DNA of 16,176 nt from an uncultured bacterium (GCA_903847545.1 CAINDZ010000354.1:1-16176); one strand, 5' to 3'; shown: positions 5,467-14,666, counted from the stretch's first letter. Notes: generated by a model not told the origin, from the letters alone. Numbers and translations: made by a program.

Positions 5467-7557
5467 GTGCGCACCACGTCCCGTTGGTGGCCGCTGCTGG
5501 TCGCCCTGCTGGCGACTGCCGCCGCCGCCGCTTCGCCGCCGCCGAAGAACGCCCCCGCGCCCGCCGCACCGGCGGCCGGCGCGCCCGGCGACAAGCCCGC
5601 CCCCACGCCCTTCACGCGCCTGGCCGACGCCGGCACGTCGAAGGACCACGACGGCGCCGACCTGGTCGTCGTCCTGGAGAAGGCCGTCAACCGCGTCAAG
5701 CCCAGCGGCGTCACGTACGTCGATGGCTACCGACTGACGAAGGTGCTGACGCCCGCGGGCTGCCGCGACAACGGCGTGCTGTACTGGCACTACGACCCGC
5801 AGAGCCAGGAGCTGGCCGTGCGCGAGGTCAACGTGATCCGCGGCGACAGGAAGCTGCCGGTCGACGTGGCCGATGTCCGCGACCTGCCCGCGCCGCAGTC
5901 GGCCATCTACTGGCGCGACCGCTGCAAGGTGCTGCAGCTGCCGCGGCTCGAGGTGGACGACGGCATCGAGGTCACCACCTTCAGCAAGGGCTTCACCTAC
6001 GCGCTGCTGGCCGACGGCGCGGGCGCGGCGGCGGGCGGCGCGACCGGCGGCAACACGAACGCCGACGCCCCCGGCGACGAGAAGTACATCCCGCCCATGC
6101 CGGGCGAGTACTTCGACATCGTGCTCTTCGCCGACGACCTGCCCATCATCGAGAAGCGCTACGAACTGGTGCTGCCGAAGGACAAGCGACTGCACGCCGA
6201 GACGTACAACGGCGCGGTGTACTCGTCGCTCACCTACGGCGACGACACCACGACCTACGCCTGGTGGTGCAAGGATGTCGCGGCGCGCAAGCACGAGACG
6301 TCGCAGGCCGCGGCCAGCGACCTGGTCGCCAAGGTGGTCATGGCCACGGCCGAGAGCTGGGAGGCGAAGAGCCGCTGGTTCTTCGACGTGAACCGCGACC
6401 AGTTCCAGGTGACGCCCGCGATCCAGGCCAAGGTGGACGAGGTGCTCGCCGCCGCCGGCGCCACCGCCGGCACCGACCTGCGCAAGGCCGAGGTGCTGGT
6501 GCACTGGGCCGCGCAGAACATCCGCTACAGCGGCCAGACGATGGGCCAGGGCGAGGGCTTCACGCTGCACCCGGCGAACATGATCTTCGAGCAGCGCTCG
6601 GGCGTGTGCAAGGACATCGCCGGCATGCTCATCACGATGATGCGCGCGGCCGGGCTCGACAGCTACGCCGCGATGACGATGGCCGGCAGCCGCATCGACC
6701 AGGTGCCCGCCGACCAGTTCAACCACTGCGTCACGGCGCTGCGCCTGGACGACGGCACGTTCCGCATGTACGACCCGACGTGGGTGCCCTACAACAACGA
6801 CACGTGGTCGAAGTCCGAGACCGAGCAGGACTACCTCATCGGCACGCCCGAGGGGCAGACGCTCAGCCGCATCGACTACTCGCCGCCCGCCGAGTCGCCG
6901 CTGGTGGCGCGGCACCAGGCCGTGCTGGCGGACGACGGCACGCTGGCCGGCACGCTGCGCCTGGACGGCGGCGGCGCCTCGGACAGCCGCCTGCGCCGCC
7001 TGGTCAACGGTTCGCGCCGCGCCGACCTGGCCGCCGCCTGCGCGCACATGCTGTCGGGGGCCGGGCAGCGCATCGAGGGCGTCACGGTCACGCACCGCGC
7101 CACCGACGACTTCACCGGCGACATGTGGATCTCCATCAGCTACCGCATCCCGCGCTTCGCCGCGCCGGTCGACGGCGTGTGGGAGTTCGCCAGCCCGCTC
7201 ATGGCGTGGGTCACCGCCAGCGGCAACCTGTACCGCGCCGCCAGCCAGGAGTGGCCGAAGGAGCGCACGACCGACGTCTTCCTGTCGTACACGCAGCTGC
7301 TGGACGCGCAGGAGACCATCACGCTGCCGGCCGGCCTGAAGCTGCAGGACGCCCCCGCGCCCGGCAAGGTCGACGAGACGTACGCGTCGTTCGAGGGCTC
7401 GGCGGCGCAGAAGGGCCGCGTCGTGACCATCACCGAACGCTCCGAACTGCGACGGCGACAGGTGCCGCCCGCTGGCTACGACGGCTTCCGCAAGGCCATG
7501 ACGGCCTCGCGCGACTGGTCGAAGCAGGCGTTCCGCTTCGTGAAGGAGGGCAAGTAA
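5467..7557 (+). CDS. exported DUF3857 and transglutaminase-like domain protein with intact catalytic triad
   Basis: Probable periplasmic or surface cysteine transamidase/protease-like enzyme; the substrate is unknown for the family. Translation from GTG 5467 (GAGG at 5458-5461) gives 696 residues starting with a signal peptide (MRTTSRWWPLLVALLATAAA, cut near residue 22). The in-frame ATG at 5383 would place 28 Pro/Arg-rich residues before the signal, so it is disfavoured; that ATG lies beside a possible -10 (GATAAA, 5388-5393). A Pro/Ala linker is followed by a DUF3857 domain (about 60-240) with a Gly/Ala-rich loop (183-200), then the transglutaminase core: Cys381 in RSGVCKDIAGML, His420 in FNHCVTAL, Asp436 in YDPTW. 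The C-terminal third (about 450-696) is beta-rich and unassigned. First gene of a two-gene operon; its TAA shares one base with the next ATG. Confidence 0.85.
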   Translation: MRTTSRWWPLLVALLATAAAAASPPPKNAPAPAAPAAGAPGDKPAPTPFTRLADAGTSKDHDGADLVVVLEKAVNRVKPSGVTYVDGYRLTKVLTPAGCRDNGVLYWHYDPQSQELAVREVNVIRGDRKLPVDVADVRDLPAPQSAIYWRDRCKVLQLPRLEVDDGIEVTTFSKGFTYALLADGAGAAAGGATGGNTNADAPGDEKYIPPMPGEYFDIVLFADDLPIIEKRYELVLPKDKRLHAETYNGAVYSSLTYGDDTTTYAWWCKDVAARKHETSQAAASDLVAKVVMATAESWEAKSRWFFDVNRDQFQVTPAIQAKVDEVLAAAGATAGTDLRKAEVLVHWAAQNIRYSGQTMGQGEGFTLHPANMIFEQRSGVCKDIAGMLITMMRAAGLDSYAAMTMAGSRIDQVPADQFNHCVTALRLDDGTFRMYDPTWVPYNNDTWSKSETEQDYLIGTPEGQTLSRIDYSPPAESPLVARHQAVLADDGTLAGTLRLDGGGASDSRLRRLVNGSRRADLAAACAHMLSGAGQRIEGVTVTHRATDDFTGDMWISISYRIPRFAAPVDGVWEFASPLMAWVTASGNLYRAASQEWPKERTTDVFLSYTQLLDAQETITLPAGLKLQDAPAPGKVDETYASFEGSAAQKGRVVTITERSELRRRQVPPAGYDGFRKAMTASRDWSKQAFRFVKEGK

Positions 7558-9515
7558 TGACGACACGAATGAAGTCGCTCCGCCGCATCGCCGTCGTCGC
7601 GCTGGCCCTGCTCGCGCTGCCGCAGCTCGCCGCCGCGGCGAAGCCGATCCGCCAGCCGGTGCCCAAGCCGGTCGTCCATGCGGTGTTGATGGGCCGATCG
7701 GGCGACGTCGACCTGGACGAGCTGTGGACCGCCACGCAGCAGGGCGTCGACCTGGCGGCCCAGGACGCGCTCATGCTGCTCGAGGAGCAGTGCGTCAACG
7801 TGGTGGGCGACGGCTCGGTCGCCGTCACGACGCACCGCGTGGTCTGGGTCGGCACGAGCGCCGGCCTGCGCGCGCACGGCGACCTGCGCGTGCCCTGGAA
7901 CGAGGCGACCTCGAAGCTCGAGGTGACGAAGTTGCGCACCTGGCGCGAGGGGCGCTGGTGGCCCGACGTGCAGCGCATCAGCGACACGGCCGTCGTGCAC
8001 ACGCTGCCCTACGCCGTGGACCACGCCGCCGACTACACGACGATGCGCGAGACGATGCTGCTGCACGACGGCGTCGAGCTGCCCTGCATCATGGAGACCG
8101 AGTACACCATCACCGAGCGCGGCCTGCCCGGCGCCGACGACGTGTTCGTGCTGGCGCAGCGCGACCGCGCGCAGCTGGTGCGCCTGGCGGTCGAGTCGCG
8201 CGCCGACCGGCCGTTCTCGCACGTCGAGCTGAACGGCGCGCCCGCCCCCGCGACGCGCGAGGAGAACGGGCGCCGCACGCTGACCTGGACGCTGCAGCCC
8301 GTGCCGGCGCTGCGCACGCCGGTCACGCCCGAGCCGTTGCTGCTCGAGCCGGCCGTGGCGTGGTCGACGTGGGCCGATCACGGCGCGCTGGGACAGGCGT
8401 GGATCGGCCCGTTCCGCGAGGCGGCCGTCGCGCCGCGCGCGGTGCGCGACTCGCTGCGCGCCGGCCTGCGCTCGGCCACCGACGACCAGTCGCGCCTGCA
8501 GGAGGGCGCGAAGTGGCTGGCCGACCGCATGCGGGTCGTGCACCAGGACGACCGCTTCTGGACGTTCCGGCCGCGCCCGGCCGAGCGCACCTGGGAGACG
8601 GGCTACGGTCACGTGCTGGACATCGCCGCGCTGTGGACCGCCCTGCTGCAGGACCAGGGCTGGCGCGTGACGCCCGTGCTGGCCGACACGCCGGGCGCGC
8701 CCGAGGCGCCTGACCTGCCCCACCTGGCCGGCCGCGGCAAGCTGCTGCTTCACGTCTGGGGGGCGACGGCGTGGGTGTGCGACCCGTCCGACTTCTCCGT
8801 GCACCCGGCCAGCATGCTGGACGGCCGGCCCCTGCTGTGGCTGGGCGTCGAGCCCAAGGCCGAGGTGCGCAAGGCCGCGGCGAACGACCTGGTCGTCGAA
8901 TTGAACCTGGCCGCGGGCGACACGGCGTGGACGGGCAGCGGCTCGGCCCGCGGCCGCGGCCGGTTGGCGTTCACCGAGGCGGCGACGGCCACCACCAAGG
9001 GGCTGGCCACCCAGGCCGGCGCGCTCGGCGGCTCGCTGGTCGCCGGGGCCAAGGCGACCGCCGCCACCGCCACCGCGATGGGCGCCGACCTGTCGGCCGT
9101 GCGCTTCGACCTGTCCGCGCCCCTGGGCAAGGCCGACGCCGACGGGCGGCGCAAGCTGGTCATCGGCCGGCCCAAGGGCGGCCTGCTGGACCGCCTGCCC
9201 GGCGACTGCCGCCTGGACGACGATGCCCGCGCCACCCCCGTGGCCGGCCTGGACGGCTGGGAGCAGTCGGTGACCGTCCGCCTGCAGCCCCCGCGGGGCG
9301 CCGTGGTCGTGCGCCCGGCCGACCGCGCCGTGGCCAACGCCGCGGGCTCGTTCCTGCTGGCGACCAGCGAGCAGGACGGCTGGATCACCTTCCGGCGCGA
9401 GCTGAAGCTGGCCCCCGGCTGCGGCGAGACGGCCAACTGGCCCCTGCTTCGGGCCCTGCTGCTGGAGGAGGCCGACGCCGCCAATGCGACCCTGGCCTGG
9501 CGTCCGCGGAAGTAG
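7557..9515 (+). CDS. exported DUF3857-type protein with degenerate transglutaminase-like domain
   Basis: Paralogue-like partner of the upstream gene, 652 residues. ATG 7557 overlaps the preceding TAA by one base (TAATG) and has AAGGAGG (7543-7549) seven bases upstream, so the pair is translationally coupled. A signal peptide ends near residue 27 (LALLALPQLAAAA). A DUF3857-like region (about 60-265; VTKLRTWREGRWWPD, METEYTITERG) precedes a transglutaminase-like fold (about 310-415). The segment ETGYGHVLDIAALWTALL lines up with the active-site helix, but Val353 or its neighbours stand where Cys should be. The His strand reads GKLLLHVWG with no His at the clear equivalent, while Asp409 in VCDPSDF remains. 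An Ala/Thr/Gly-rich stretch (about 470-510) follows. Probably non-catalytic, perhaps a regulator or structural partner of the first enzyme. His352 and His399 lie nearby, so another chemistry is not excluded. Confidence 0.75.
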   Translation: MTTRMKSLRRIAVVALALLALPQLAAAAKPIRQPVPKPVVHAVLMGRSGDVDLDELWTATQQGVDLAAQDALMLLEEQCVNVVGDGSVAVTTHRVVWVGTSAGLRAHGDLRVPWNEATSKLEVTKLRTWREGRWWPDVQRISDTAVVHTLPYAVDHAADYTTMRETMLLHDGVELPCIMETEYTITERGLPGADDVFVLAQRDRAQLVRLAVESRADRPFSHVELNGAPAPATREENGRRTLTWTLQPVPALRTPVTPEPLLLEPAVAWSTWADHGALGQAWIGPFREAAVAPRAVRDSLRAGLRSATDDQSRLQEGAKWLADRMRVVHQDDRFWTFRPRPAERTWETGYGHVLDIAALWTALLQDQGWRVTPVLADTPGAPEAPDLPHLAGRGKLLLHVWGATAWVCDPSDFSVHPASMLDGRPLLWLGVEPKAEVRKAAANDLVVELNLAAGDTAWTGSGSARGRGRLAFTEAATATTKGLATQAGALGGSLVAGAKATAATATAMGADLSAVRFDLSAPLGKADADGRRKLVIGRPKGGLLDRLPGDCRLDDDARATPVAGLDGWEQSVTVRLQPPRGAVVVRPADRAVANAAGSFLLATSEQDGWITFRRELKLAPGCGETANWPLLRALLLEEADAANATLAWRPRK

Positions 9516-9563
9516 ACAGGCGCGGCGCCGCCGGCCGAACGGATACGCCCATCCAACAGGAGG

Positions 9564-9595
9564 AAACCGGTCCCCGAACGGGGGCCGGTTTTCTT
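9564..9595 (+). terminator. intrinsic terminator after the DUF3857 operon
   Basis: A 12-pair stem (9564-9575 with 9580-9591, one G-T pair) around a GAAC tetraloop, followed by TTTTCTT (9589-9595, partly in the stem). It lies 48 bases after the stop codon. The shape is typical of rho-independent termination and separates this operon from the exporter operon. Confidence 0.9.
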
Positions 9596-9670
9596 GCCGC
9601 TGGTCAACCCGCTGGTCTGCGTTAGATTTGACTGGTCGATCCCCCCAACCGGTTCCTTACGGAGTGGTCC

Positions 9671-11029
9671 ATGAAGAGAATCATCATCGCGGTCCTGGTG
9701 CTGGTCATGGCCGGCGGCGGTTACGGCGCCTGGCGCGTGCGCGAGAAAAAGGCGGCCAACGCCACCACGTACCGCCTGGTCGAGATCACGAAGGGCGACC
9801 TCCTGTCGGTCGTCGCCGCGACGGGGAACCTGCAGCCGGTGCAGACCGTGCAGGTGGGCACGCAGGTCAGCGGCATCGTCGATGCCGTGCTGGTCGACTT
9901 CAACGACCACGTGAAGGCGGGCCAGGTCATCGCGCGCGTCGACAAGACGCTGCTGAACGCGGCCGTGTCGTCGTCGCGCGCCCAGCTCGAGCGCGCCGAG
10001 GCCGAGCAGCGCCACGCCGCCGCCGAGTACGCGCGCCTGAGCGACCTGCACGAGCAGAAGATGATCTCCGACAGCGAGTTCAACACCGCGCAGTACAACG
10101 TCGACGTCTCGAAGGCCAGCGTGAAGTCGGCCAAGGTCGACCTCGAGCGCGCCGAGCGGAACCTGGGCTACGCGACGATCACGGCGCCCATCGACGGCAT
10201 CGTCGTGCAGCGCAGCATCGACCCCGGCCAGACCGTGCAGGCGTCGTTCTCGGCGCCGCAGCTGTTCCAGATCGCGGGCGACCTGGCCGCCATGCAGATC
10301 CTGGTCTCGGTCGACGAGAGCGACATTGGCCAGATCAAGGTGGGCCAGCCCGTGAAGTTCACGGTGCAGGCCTATCCCGACGACTCCTTCGCCGGCACCG
10401 TGCGCCAGGTGCGCCTGCAGTCGGTGACGCAGGAGAACGTCGTCAACTACATCGCCGTCGTCGACGTGCCCAACGCCGACCAGCGGCTGCTGCCGGGCAT
10501 GACGGCCTCGGTCGAGTTCATCGTCGACGAGGTGAAGGACGTCTTCCAGGTGCCGAACGCGGCGCTGCGCTACCGTCCCGATGCGGCCCTGATGACCGCG
10601 GTGATGGACCGCAAGAAGGCCGAGTGGCAGGCCAAGGGCGGTCCCGGCGGACAGGGCGGCCAGGGCGGCGCCAAGCCCGACAGCGCGCGCAGCCGGCAGG
10701 GCGGTGGCGAGAACCACGGCGGCGGGATGCCCGGTGGCGGCATGCCCGGCGGCATGGGCGGCGGCATGGGTGGCGGCGGCATGGGCGGCGGCAACGCCCA
10801 GCGCAGCATGCTCTGGTTCACCGGCCCCGACGGCAAGCTCGACGTCATGTTCGTGCGCCCGGGCATCACCGATGGCACGAACACCGAGATCCGCGGCCGC
10901 AACCTCGAGGCCGGCATGAAGGTCATCGCGGGCGTCGTCAGCGCGGCCACGCCGGCCGCCTCGGCGACCGCATCGCCGTTCCAGCAGCAGCGCACCCAGT
11001 CCGGTCCCCCGCGACCGGGCGGGTTCTAG
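9671..11029 (+). CDS. MacA/HlyD-type periplasmic adaptor (membrane fusion protein)
   Basis: Adaptor that would link the inner-membrane ABC pair encoded downstream to an outer-membrane channel. ATG 9671 has GGAG (9661-9664) upstream. An N-terminal membrane anchor (4-20) is followed by a barrel-sandwich/lipoyl half (about 45-95; GTQVSGIVDAVLVDFNDHVKAGQVIARVD), an alpha-helical hairpin (about 97-165) and the second lipoyl half (ITAPIDGIVVQRSIDPGQTV, 170-189). The beta-barrel domain follows (about 205-290), then a membrane-proximal domain. That last domain is interrupted by a Gly/Met-rich linker (323-374, with GGGMPGGGMPGGMGGG). The 452-residue length is larger than E. coli MacA because of this insert and a Pro/Gln-rich tail. 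First gene of a three-gene operon with the ATPase 9 bases downstream. The substrate (macrolide, lipid, peptide or siderophore) cannot be told. Confidence 0.9.
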   Translation: MKRIIIAVLVLVMAGGGYGAWRVREKKAANATTYRLVEITKGDLLSVVAATGNLQPVQTVQVGTQVSGIVDAVLVDFNDHVKAGQVIARVDKTLLNAAVSSSRAQLERAEAEQRHAAAEYARLSDLHEQKMISDSEFNTAQYNVDVSKASVKSAKVDLERAERNLGYATITAPIDGIVVQRSIDPGQTVQASFSAPQLFQIAGDLAAMQILVSVDESDIGQIKVGQPVKFTVQAYPDDSFAGTVRQVRLQSVTQENVVNYIAVVDVPNADQRLLPGMTASVEFIVDEVKDVFQVPNAALRYRPDAALMTAVMDRKKAEWQAKGGPGGQGGQGGAKPDSARSRQGGGENHGGGMPGGGMPGGMGGGMGGGGMGGGNAQRSMLWFTGPDGKLDVMFVRPGITDGTNTEIRGRNLEAGMKVIAGVVSAATPAASATASPFQQQRTQSGPPRPGGF

Positions 11030-11038
11030 GGGAACGCC

Positions 11039-11784
<746 letters not shown>

Positions 11785-11788
<4 letters not shown>

Positions 11789-13011
11789 AACCCCAGATGC
11801 TGGTCCGCATCGCGCTCCGCAGCATCCGCCGCACCAAGATGCGCAGCACGCTCACGGCGCTGGGCATCATCATCGGCGTGGGCGCGGTCATCGTCATGGT
11901 CGCCATCGGCCACGGCGCCAAGTCGCGCATCGAGCAGAGCATCAAGAACCTGGGCACCAACATGGTGGTGATCACGCCGGGCGCGGCCAACACCGGCAAC
12001 GTTTCCCAGGGCGCCGGCAGCTTCAACCGCCTGAAGATCGAGGACGCCGAGAAGCTGAAGCGCGAGTCGGTGCTGCTGGCCGACGTCTCGCCGGTCATCA
12101 TGGCCTTCGGGCGCATCCGCGGCAACAACGGCACCAACTGGCGCTGCCCGGTGTACGGCGTGGACCCGGCCTACCAGAACATCCGCGACTGGCAGGTGGG
12201 CCAGGGCCAGTTCTTCGACGCCCGCGACCTGCGCGCGCGCCGCAAGGTGTGCGTGCTGGGCGCCACGGTGGCGCTGCAGATCTTCGGCGACGGCGAGGGC
12301 GCCGCGCTGGGCCAGGAAGTCATCCTGCGCGACGTGCCGTTCACGGTCATCGGCGTGCTGGCGCCCAAGGGCCAGACCGCCAGCGGCACCGACCAGGACG
12401 ACGTCATCATCGCCCCCTACACCACGGTGCAGGAGCGGCTGGCGGGCCACCAGTTCATCGCGCAGATCCTGGGCTCGGCCGCCAGCCCCAGCGACGTGGA
12501 AGCCGCCATGACCGAGGCGAAGGCCATCATGCGCGAGAGCCACAAGCTGGGCGACTGGGAGGACAGCGACTTCCAGGTCAAGAACCAGGCCGACCTGGCC
12601 AACGCCGCCACCGGCGCCACCGACGTCATGACGATCCTGCTGGCCTGCATCGCCGGCATCTCGCTGCTGGTCGGCGGCATCGGCATCATGAACATCATGC
12701 TGGTGTCGGTGACCGAGCGCACGCGCGAGATCGGCATCCGCATGGCCATCGGCGCGCGCCCGGCCGACGTGCTGCTGCAGTTCCTGGTCGAGGCCATCGT
12801 GCTCTCGCTGCTTGGCGGCCTGCTCGGCGTGGCGCTGGGCTACGGCGGCAGCTGGCTGGTGGGGCGCCTGACCGGCTGGCCCACCATGATCGACGGCATG
12901 ACCGTCGGCGTGGCGCTGGGTTTCTCGGCGGCGGTCGGCGTGTTCTTCGGGTTCTGGCCCGCGCGCAAGGCGGCGGCGCTCAACCCGATCGACGCGCTCA
13001 GGTACGAATAG
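11785..13011 (+). CDS. MacB-like ABC transporter permease (MacB periplasmic core and FtsX domain)
   Basis: Inner-membrane permease of the type VII (MacB) ABC group, 408 residues. The order is a cytoplasmic amphipathic start, TM1 (22-42), a large periplasmic MacB core domain (about 45-275), then TM2 (281-307), TM3 (about 327-357) and TM4 (about 372-391). The conserved cytoplasmic coupling segment ERTREIGIRMAIGARPADV (311-329) lies between TM2 and TM3, and the C-terminus PARKAAALNPIDALRYE is typical. ATG overlaps the ATPase stop by four bases, with an AAGGGGA ribosome site ahead. With the adaptor and ATPase genes upstream it makes a MacAB-like tripartite exporter; a TolC-type channel gene is not in this window. 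A lipoprotein or lipid carrier role is an alternative. Confidence 0.93.
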
Positions 13012-13036
13012 CGCCGGCAGCGCCCGCACGATATGC

Positions 13037-13072
13037 GAACGGCCGCTCCCTTGGCGGGGGCGGCCGTTCTTC
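13037..13072 (+). terminator. intrinsic terminator after the MacAB-like operon
   Basis: Arms GAACGGCCGC (13037-13046) and GCGGCCGTTC (13060-13069) are perfect complements, extended inwards by TCCC/GGGG pairs to a 14-pair stem with a five-base loop (TTGGC). The following T-rich run (TTCTTCT) is short and broken by C, so efficiency is uncertain. Confidence 0.8.
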
Positions 13073-13166
13073 TGCGAGGCAGTGGCTGCGTCGACCCGGG
13101 CAGCGCATGAAACCTTGGACACCATGACGGTACGGAGGATGGTGCCGGATTCCAAGCGTCACGCCG

Positions 13167-13195
13167 TTGACGCCCGCGTCGGCGCCCCCTAGCAT
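13167..13195 (+). promoter_or_regulatory. promoter TTGACG-N17-TAGCAT placed for a leaderless mRNA
   Basis: TTGACG (13167-13172, 5/6) and TAGCAT (13190-13195, 4/6) are 17 bases apart. The -10 ends six bases before the ATG at 13202, so transcription would begin at or next to the start codon. This agrees with the absence of a ribosome site directly upstream of that ATG. Confidence 0.5.
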
Positions 13196-13201
13196 CCCCG
13201 C

Positions 13202-14089
13202 ATGAACAAGCGCGCCCACCAACTGCCGCCCACGGTCCTGGCCCTGTCCGCGGTGCTGCTCTGGAGCAGCTTCGCGGCCCTCAGCGTGCGCCTGCGCGGG
13301 GTGCCGCCGCTGCTGCTGGCCGGCACGGCGCTGCTCATCGGCTCGTGCGTGAGCCTGCACCGCGTACGCGAGTGGCGCGCGCCGTGGCGGGTGGTCGCGC
13401 TGGGCGCGGGCGGCCTGTTCACGTACCACCTGGCGCTGTTCCTGGCGCTGCGCCTGGCGCCGGCGGTCGAGGCGAACCTGCTCAACTACCTGTGGCCGCT
13501 GCTCATCGTCGTGCTGACGCCGGCGTTCTTCCGCGACCGGGCGCTGACCCGGCGCCATGCCGCGGCCGCGCTGCTGGGATTCGCCGGGGCGGCGCTGCTG
13601 GTGACGGGCGGGCGCGCGGCCTTCGATGCGACGCACCTGCCCGGCTACCTGCTGGCCGTCGCCGCCGCGCTCACATGGGCGCTGTACTCGCTGGCCAGCA
13701 GCCGGTTGGGCGCGGTCAGCACTTCATTGGTCGGGCTCTCGTGTGCGCTGGCCGGGGCGCTGGCGCTGGGGGCCCACTTCGTGTTCGAGCCCGCCTGGAC
13801 CTTCGCCGCGCGCGACCTGCCGTGGCTGGCGCTGCTCGGCCTCGGGCCGATGGGCCTGGCGTTCTTCGCCTGGGATGCCGCGCTGAAGCGGGGCGACCCG
13901 CGCGCCATCGGGTCGCTGTCGTACCTGACGCCGCTGCTGTCGACCGCGCTGCTGGCGGCCACGGGCGGCGGGCGGCCCGGTGCGGCGGCGCTGGGCGCCA
14001 TGGGACTCATCGTCGGCGGGGCCGTGCTGGGAAGCTGGCCCGGGCGGCGCGCCCCGGGCTCCCGGCAGTCGCTCAATCCTCCGCGTTAA
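13202..14089 (+). CDS. DMT superfamily (EamA-type) transporter, YddG-like
   Basis: Inner-membrane exporter of the drug/metabolite transporter superfamily, 295 residues with about ten hydrophobic helices in two EamA halves (roughly 12-137 and 150-280). The segment ALRLAPAVEANLLNYLWPLL (residues 81-100) carries the NYLWP motif seen in the YddG group of aromatic amino acid exporters; the second half has LTWALYSLASS and GSLSYLTPLLSTALL, typical EamA helices. The substrate is therefore most likely a hydrophobic metabolite or amino acid, but this is family inference. ATG 13202 has no ribosome site just upstream; a promoter positioned for leaderless transcription explains this. The C-terminus overlaps the convergent orphan gene by 17 bases. 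Confidence 0.88.
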   Translation: MNKRAHQLPPTVLALSAVLLWSSFAALSVRLRGVPPLLLAGTALLIGSCVSLHRVREWRAPWRVVALGAGGLFTYHLALFLALRLAPAVEANLLNYLWPLLIVVLTPAFFRDRALTRRHAAAALLGFAGAALLVTGGRAAFDATHLPGYLLAVAAALTWALYSLASSRLGAVSTSLVGLSCALAGALALGAHFVFEPAWTFAARDLPWLALLGLGPMGLAFFAWDAALKRGDPRAIGSLSYLTPLLSTALLAATGGGRPGAAALGAMGLIVGGAVLGSWPGRRAPGSRQSLNPPR

Positions 14090-14582
14090 GGGCCTGCCAC
14101 TCGTCGTTGCGGGCCGTCGAGGCGTCGAAGAGGTCCTGCCGCGCCTCGTCGAAGTAGACGAACAACGCCAGGTTCCCGTTGTCGTCGAAAGCCACGGAGA
14201 CCGCGCGCCCTTCCCCAAGGGGGGCGCCGAGGATCCCGCTCTCCGGGTCCTCGACGAAGTGGGCCCCGTGCAGCTGCTTCAGGCGCTCGATGGCCGCAGT
14301 CTGGCTTTCATCGGGCAGTTCCACGTCGAAATACACGATCCACCCGGCCAGAGTCTCGGTCGCCGGGTCGATGACCAGGTCCACGTCAAAGGCGTCGCTG
14401 GTCGGGTCGATGGCGAACTTCCGCAACTCGGCCCGGTTGAAAATCATCAGGTAGCCCTTGTCCTCGAGGGTCTTCCTGGCTTCCGCGAAGCTCTCGCCGT
14501 AACGCAGGCCGCAGTAGCCGTCCTGGCAGAACGCCGAGACGGGCAGAAGCACCACGAACAGGACCAGCAGCAGTTTCTTCAT
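14073..14582 (-). CDS. small secreted protein of unknown function
   Basis: I do not recognise this 169-residue protein. ATG 14580-14582 is chosen because GGGGAG (complement of 14590-14595) lies seven bases upstream and a clean signal peptide follows (MKKLLLVLFVVLLPVSA). A start 12 codons earlier would bury the signal. Cys19 is near the cut site, but Phe precedes it, which does not fit a lipobox. Cys24 follows closely and could pair with Cys19. The mature part is acidic and reads as alternating helices and strands: FGxSxxEARKxLExKGY-like start (YGESFAEARKTLEDKGY, 28-44), then strands DVDLVIDP, GWIVYFDVEL, and AVSVAFDDNGNLALFVYFD. The paired GxSxxEAKxxLxxxGY pattern occurs in several small exported proteins of unknown role. 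Its own promoter is strong. The 3' end overlaps the DMT gene by 17 bases on the opposite strand. Confidence 0.75.
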   Translation of the reverse strand: MKKLLLVLFVVLLPVSAFCQDGYCGLRYGESFAEARKTLEDKGYLMIFNRAELRKFAIDPTSDAFDVDLVIDPATETLAGWIVYFDVELPDESQTAAIERLKQLHGAHFVEDPESGILGAPLGEGRAVSVAFDDNGNLALFVYFDEARQDLFDASTARNDEWQALNAED

Positions 14583-14613
14583 CGATGCGCTCCCCGGGGT
14601 TTGGGAAGCGTTG

Positions 14614-14642
14614 ATCATACTTCATCAAATGGATGCTGTCAT
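14614..14642 (-). promoter_or_regulatory. sigma70-type promoter ATGACA-N17-TATGAT for the orphan secreted-protein gene
   Basis: On the minus strand ATGACA (complement of 14637-14642) and TATGAT (complement of 14614-14619) are each 5/6 matches, separated by exactly 17 bases. Transcription would start near 14607, giving a leader of about 25 bases with the ribosome site. A dyad (14644-14657) starts one base beyond the -35. Confidence 0.65.
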
Positions 14643-14643
14643 C

Positions 14644-14657
14644 GTCGCCGTGGCGAC
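14644..14657. repeat. inverted repeat GTCGCC-GT-GGCGAC next to the -35
   Basis: Two perfect six-base arms around a two-base centre, lying one base upstream of the -35 of the orphan secreted-protein promoter. Position and size fit an operator or activator site, but GC-rich DNA makes short dyads common. Confidence 0.35.
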
Positions 14658-14666
14658 AGGCGCCGG

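Noticed and set aside
5124..7556. 5' extension of the second DUF3857 gene over 811 extra codons
   Set aside because: The frame is open by chance; the extension is the wrong frame of the first DUF3857 gene, while ATG 7557 has an ideal ribosome site and a signal peptide.
13124..13192. Short leader-peptide frame upstream of the DMT gene (22 codons)
   Set aside because: No ribosome site is properly spaced for it, it overlaps the -35/-10 elements, and no attenuator hairpin follows.
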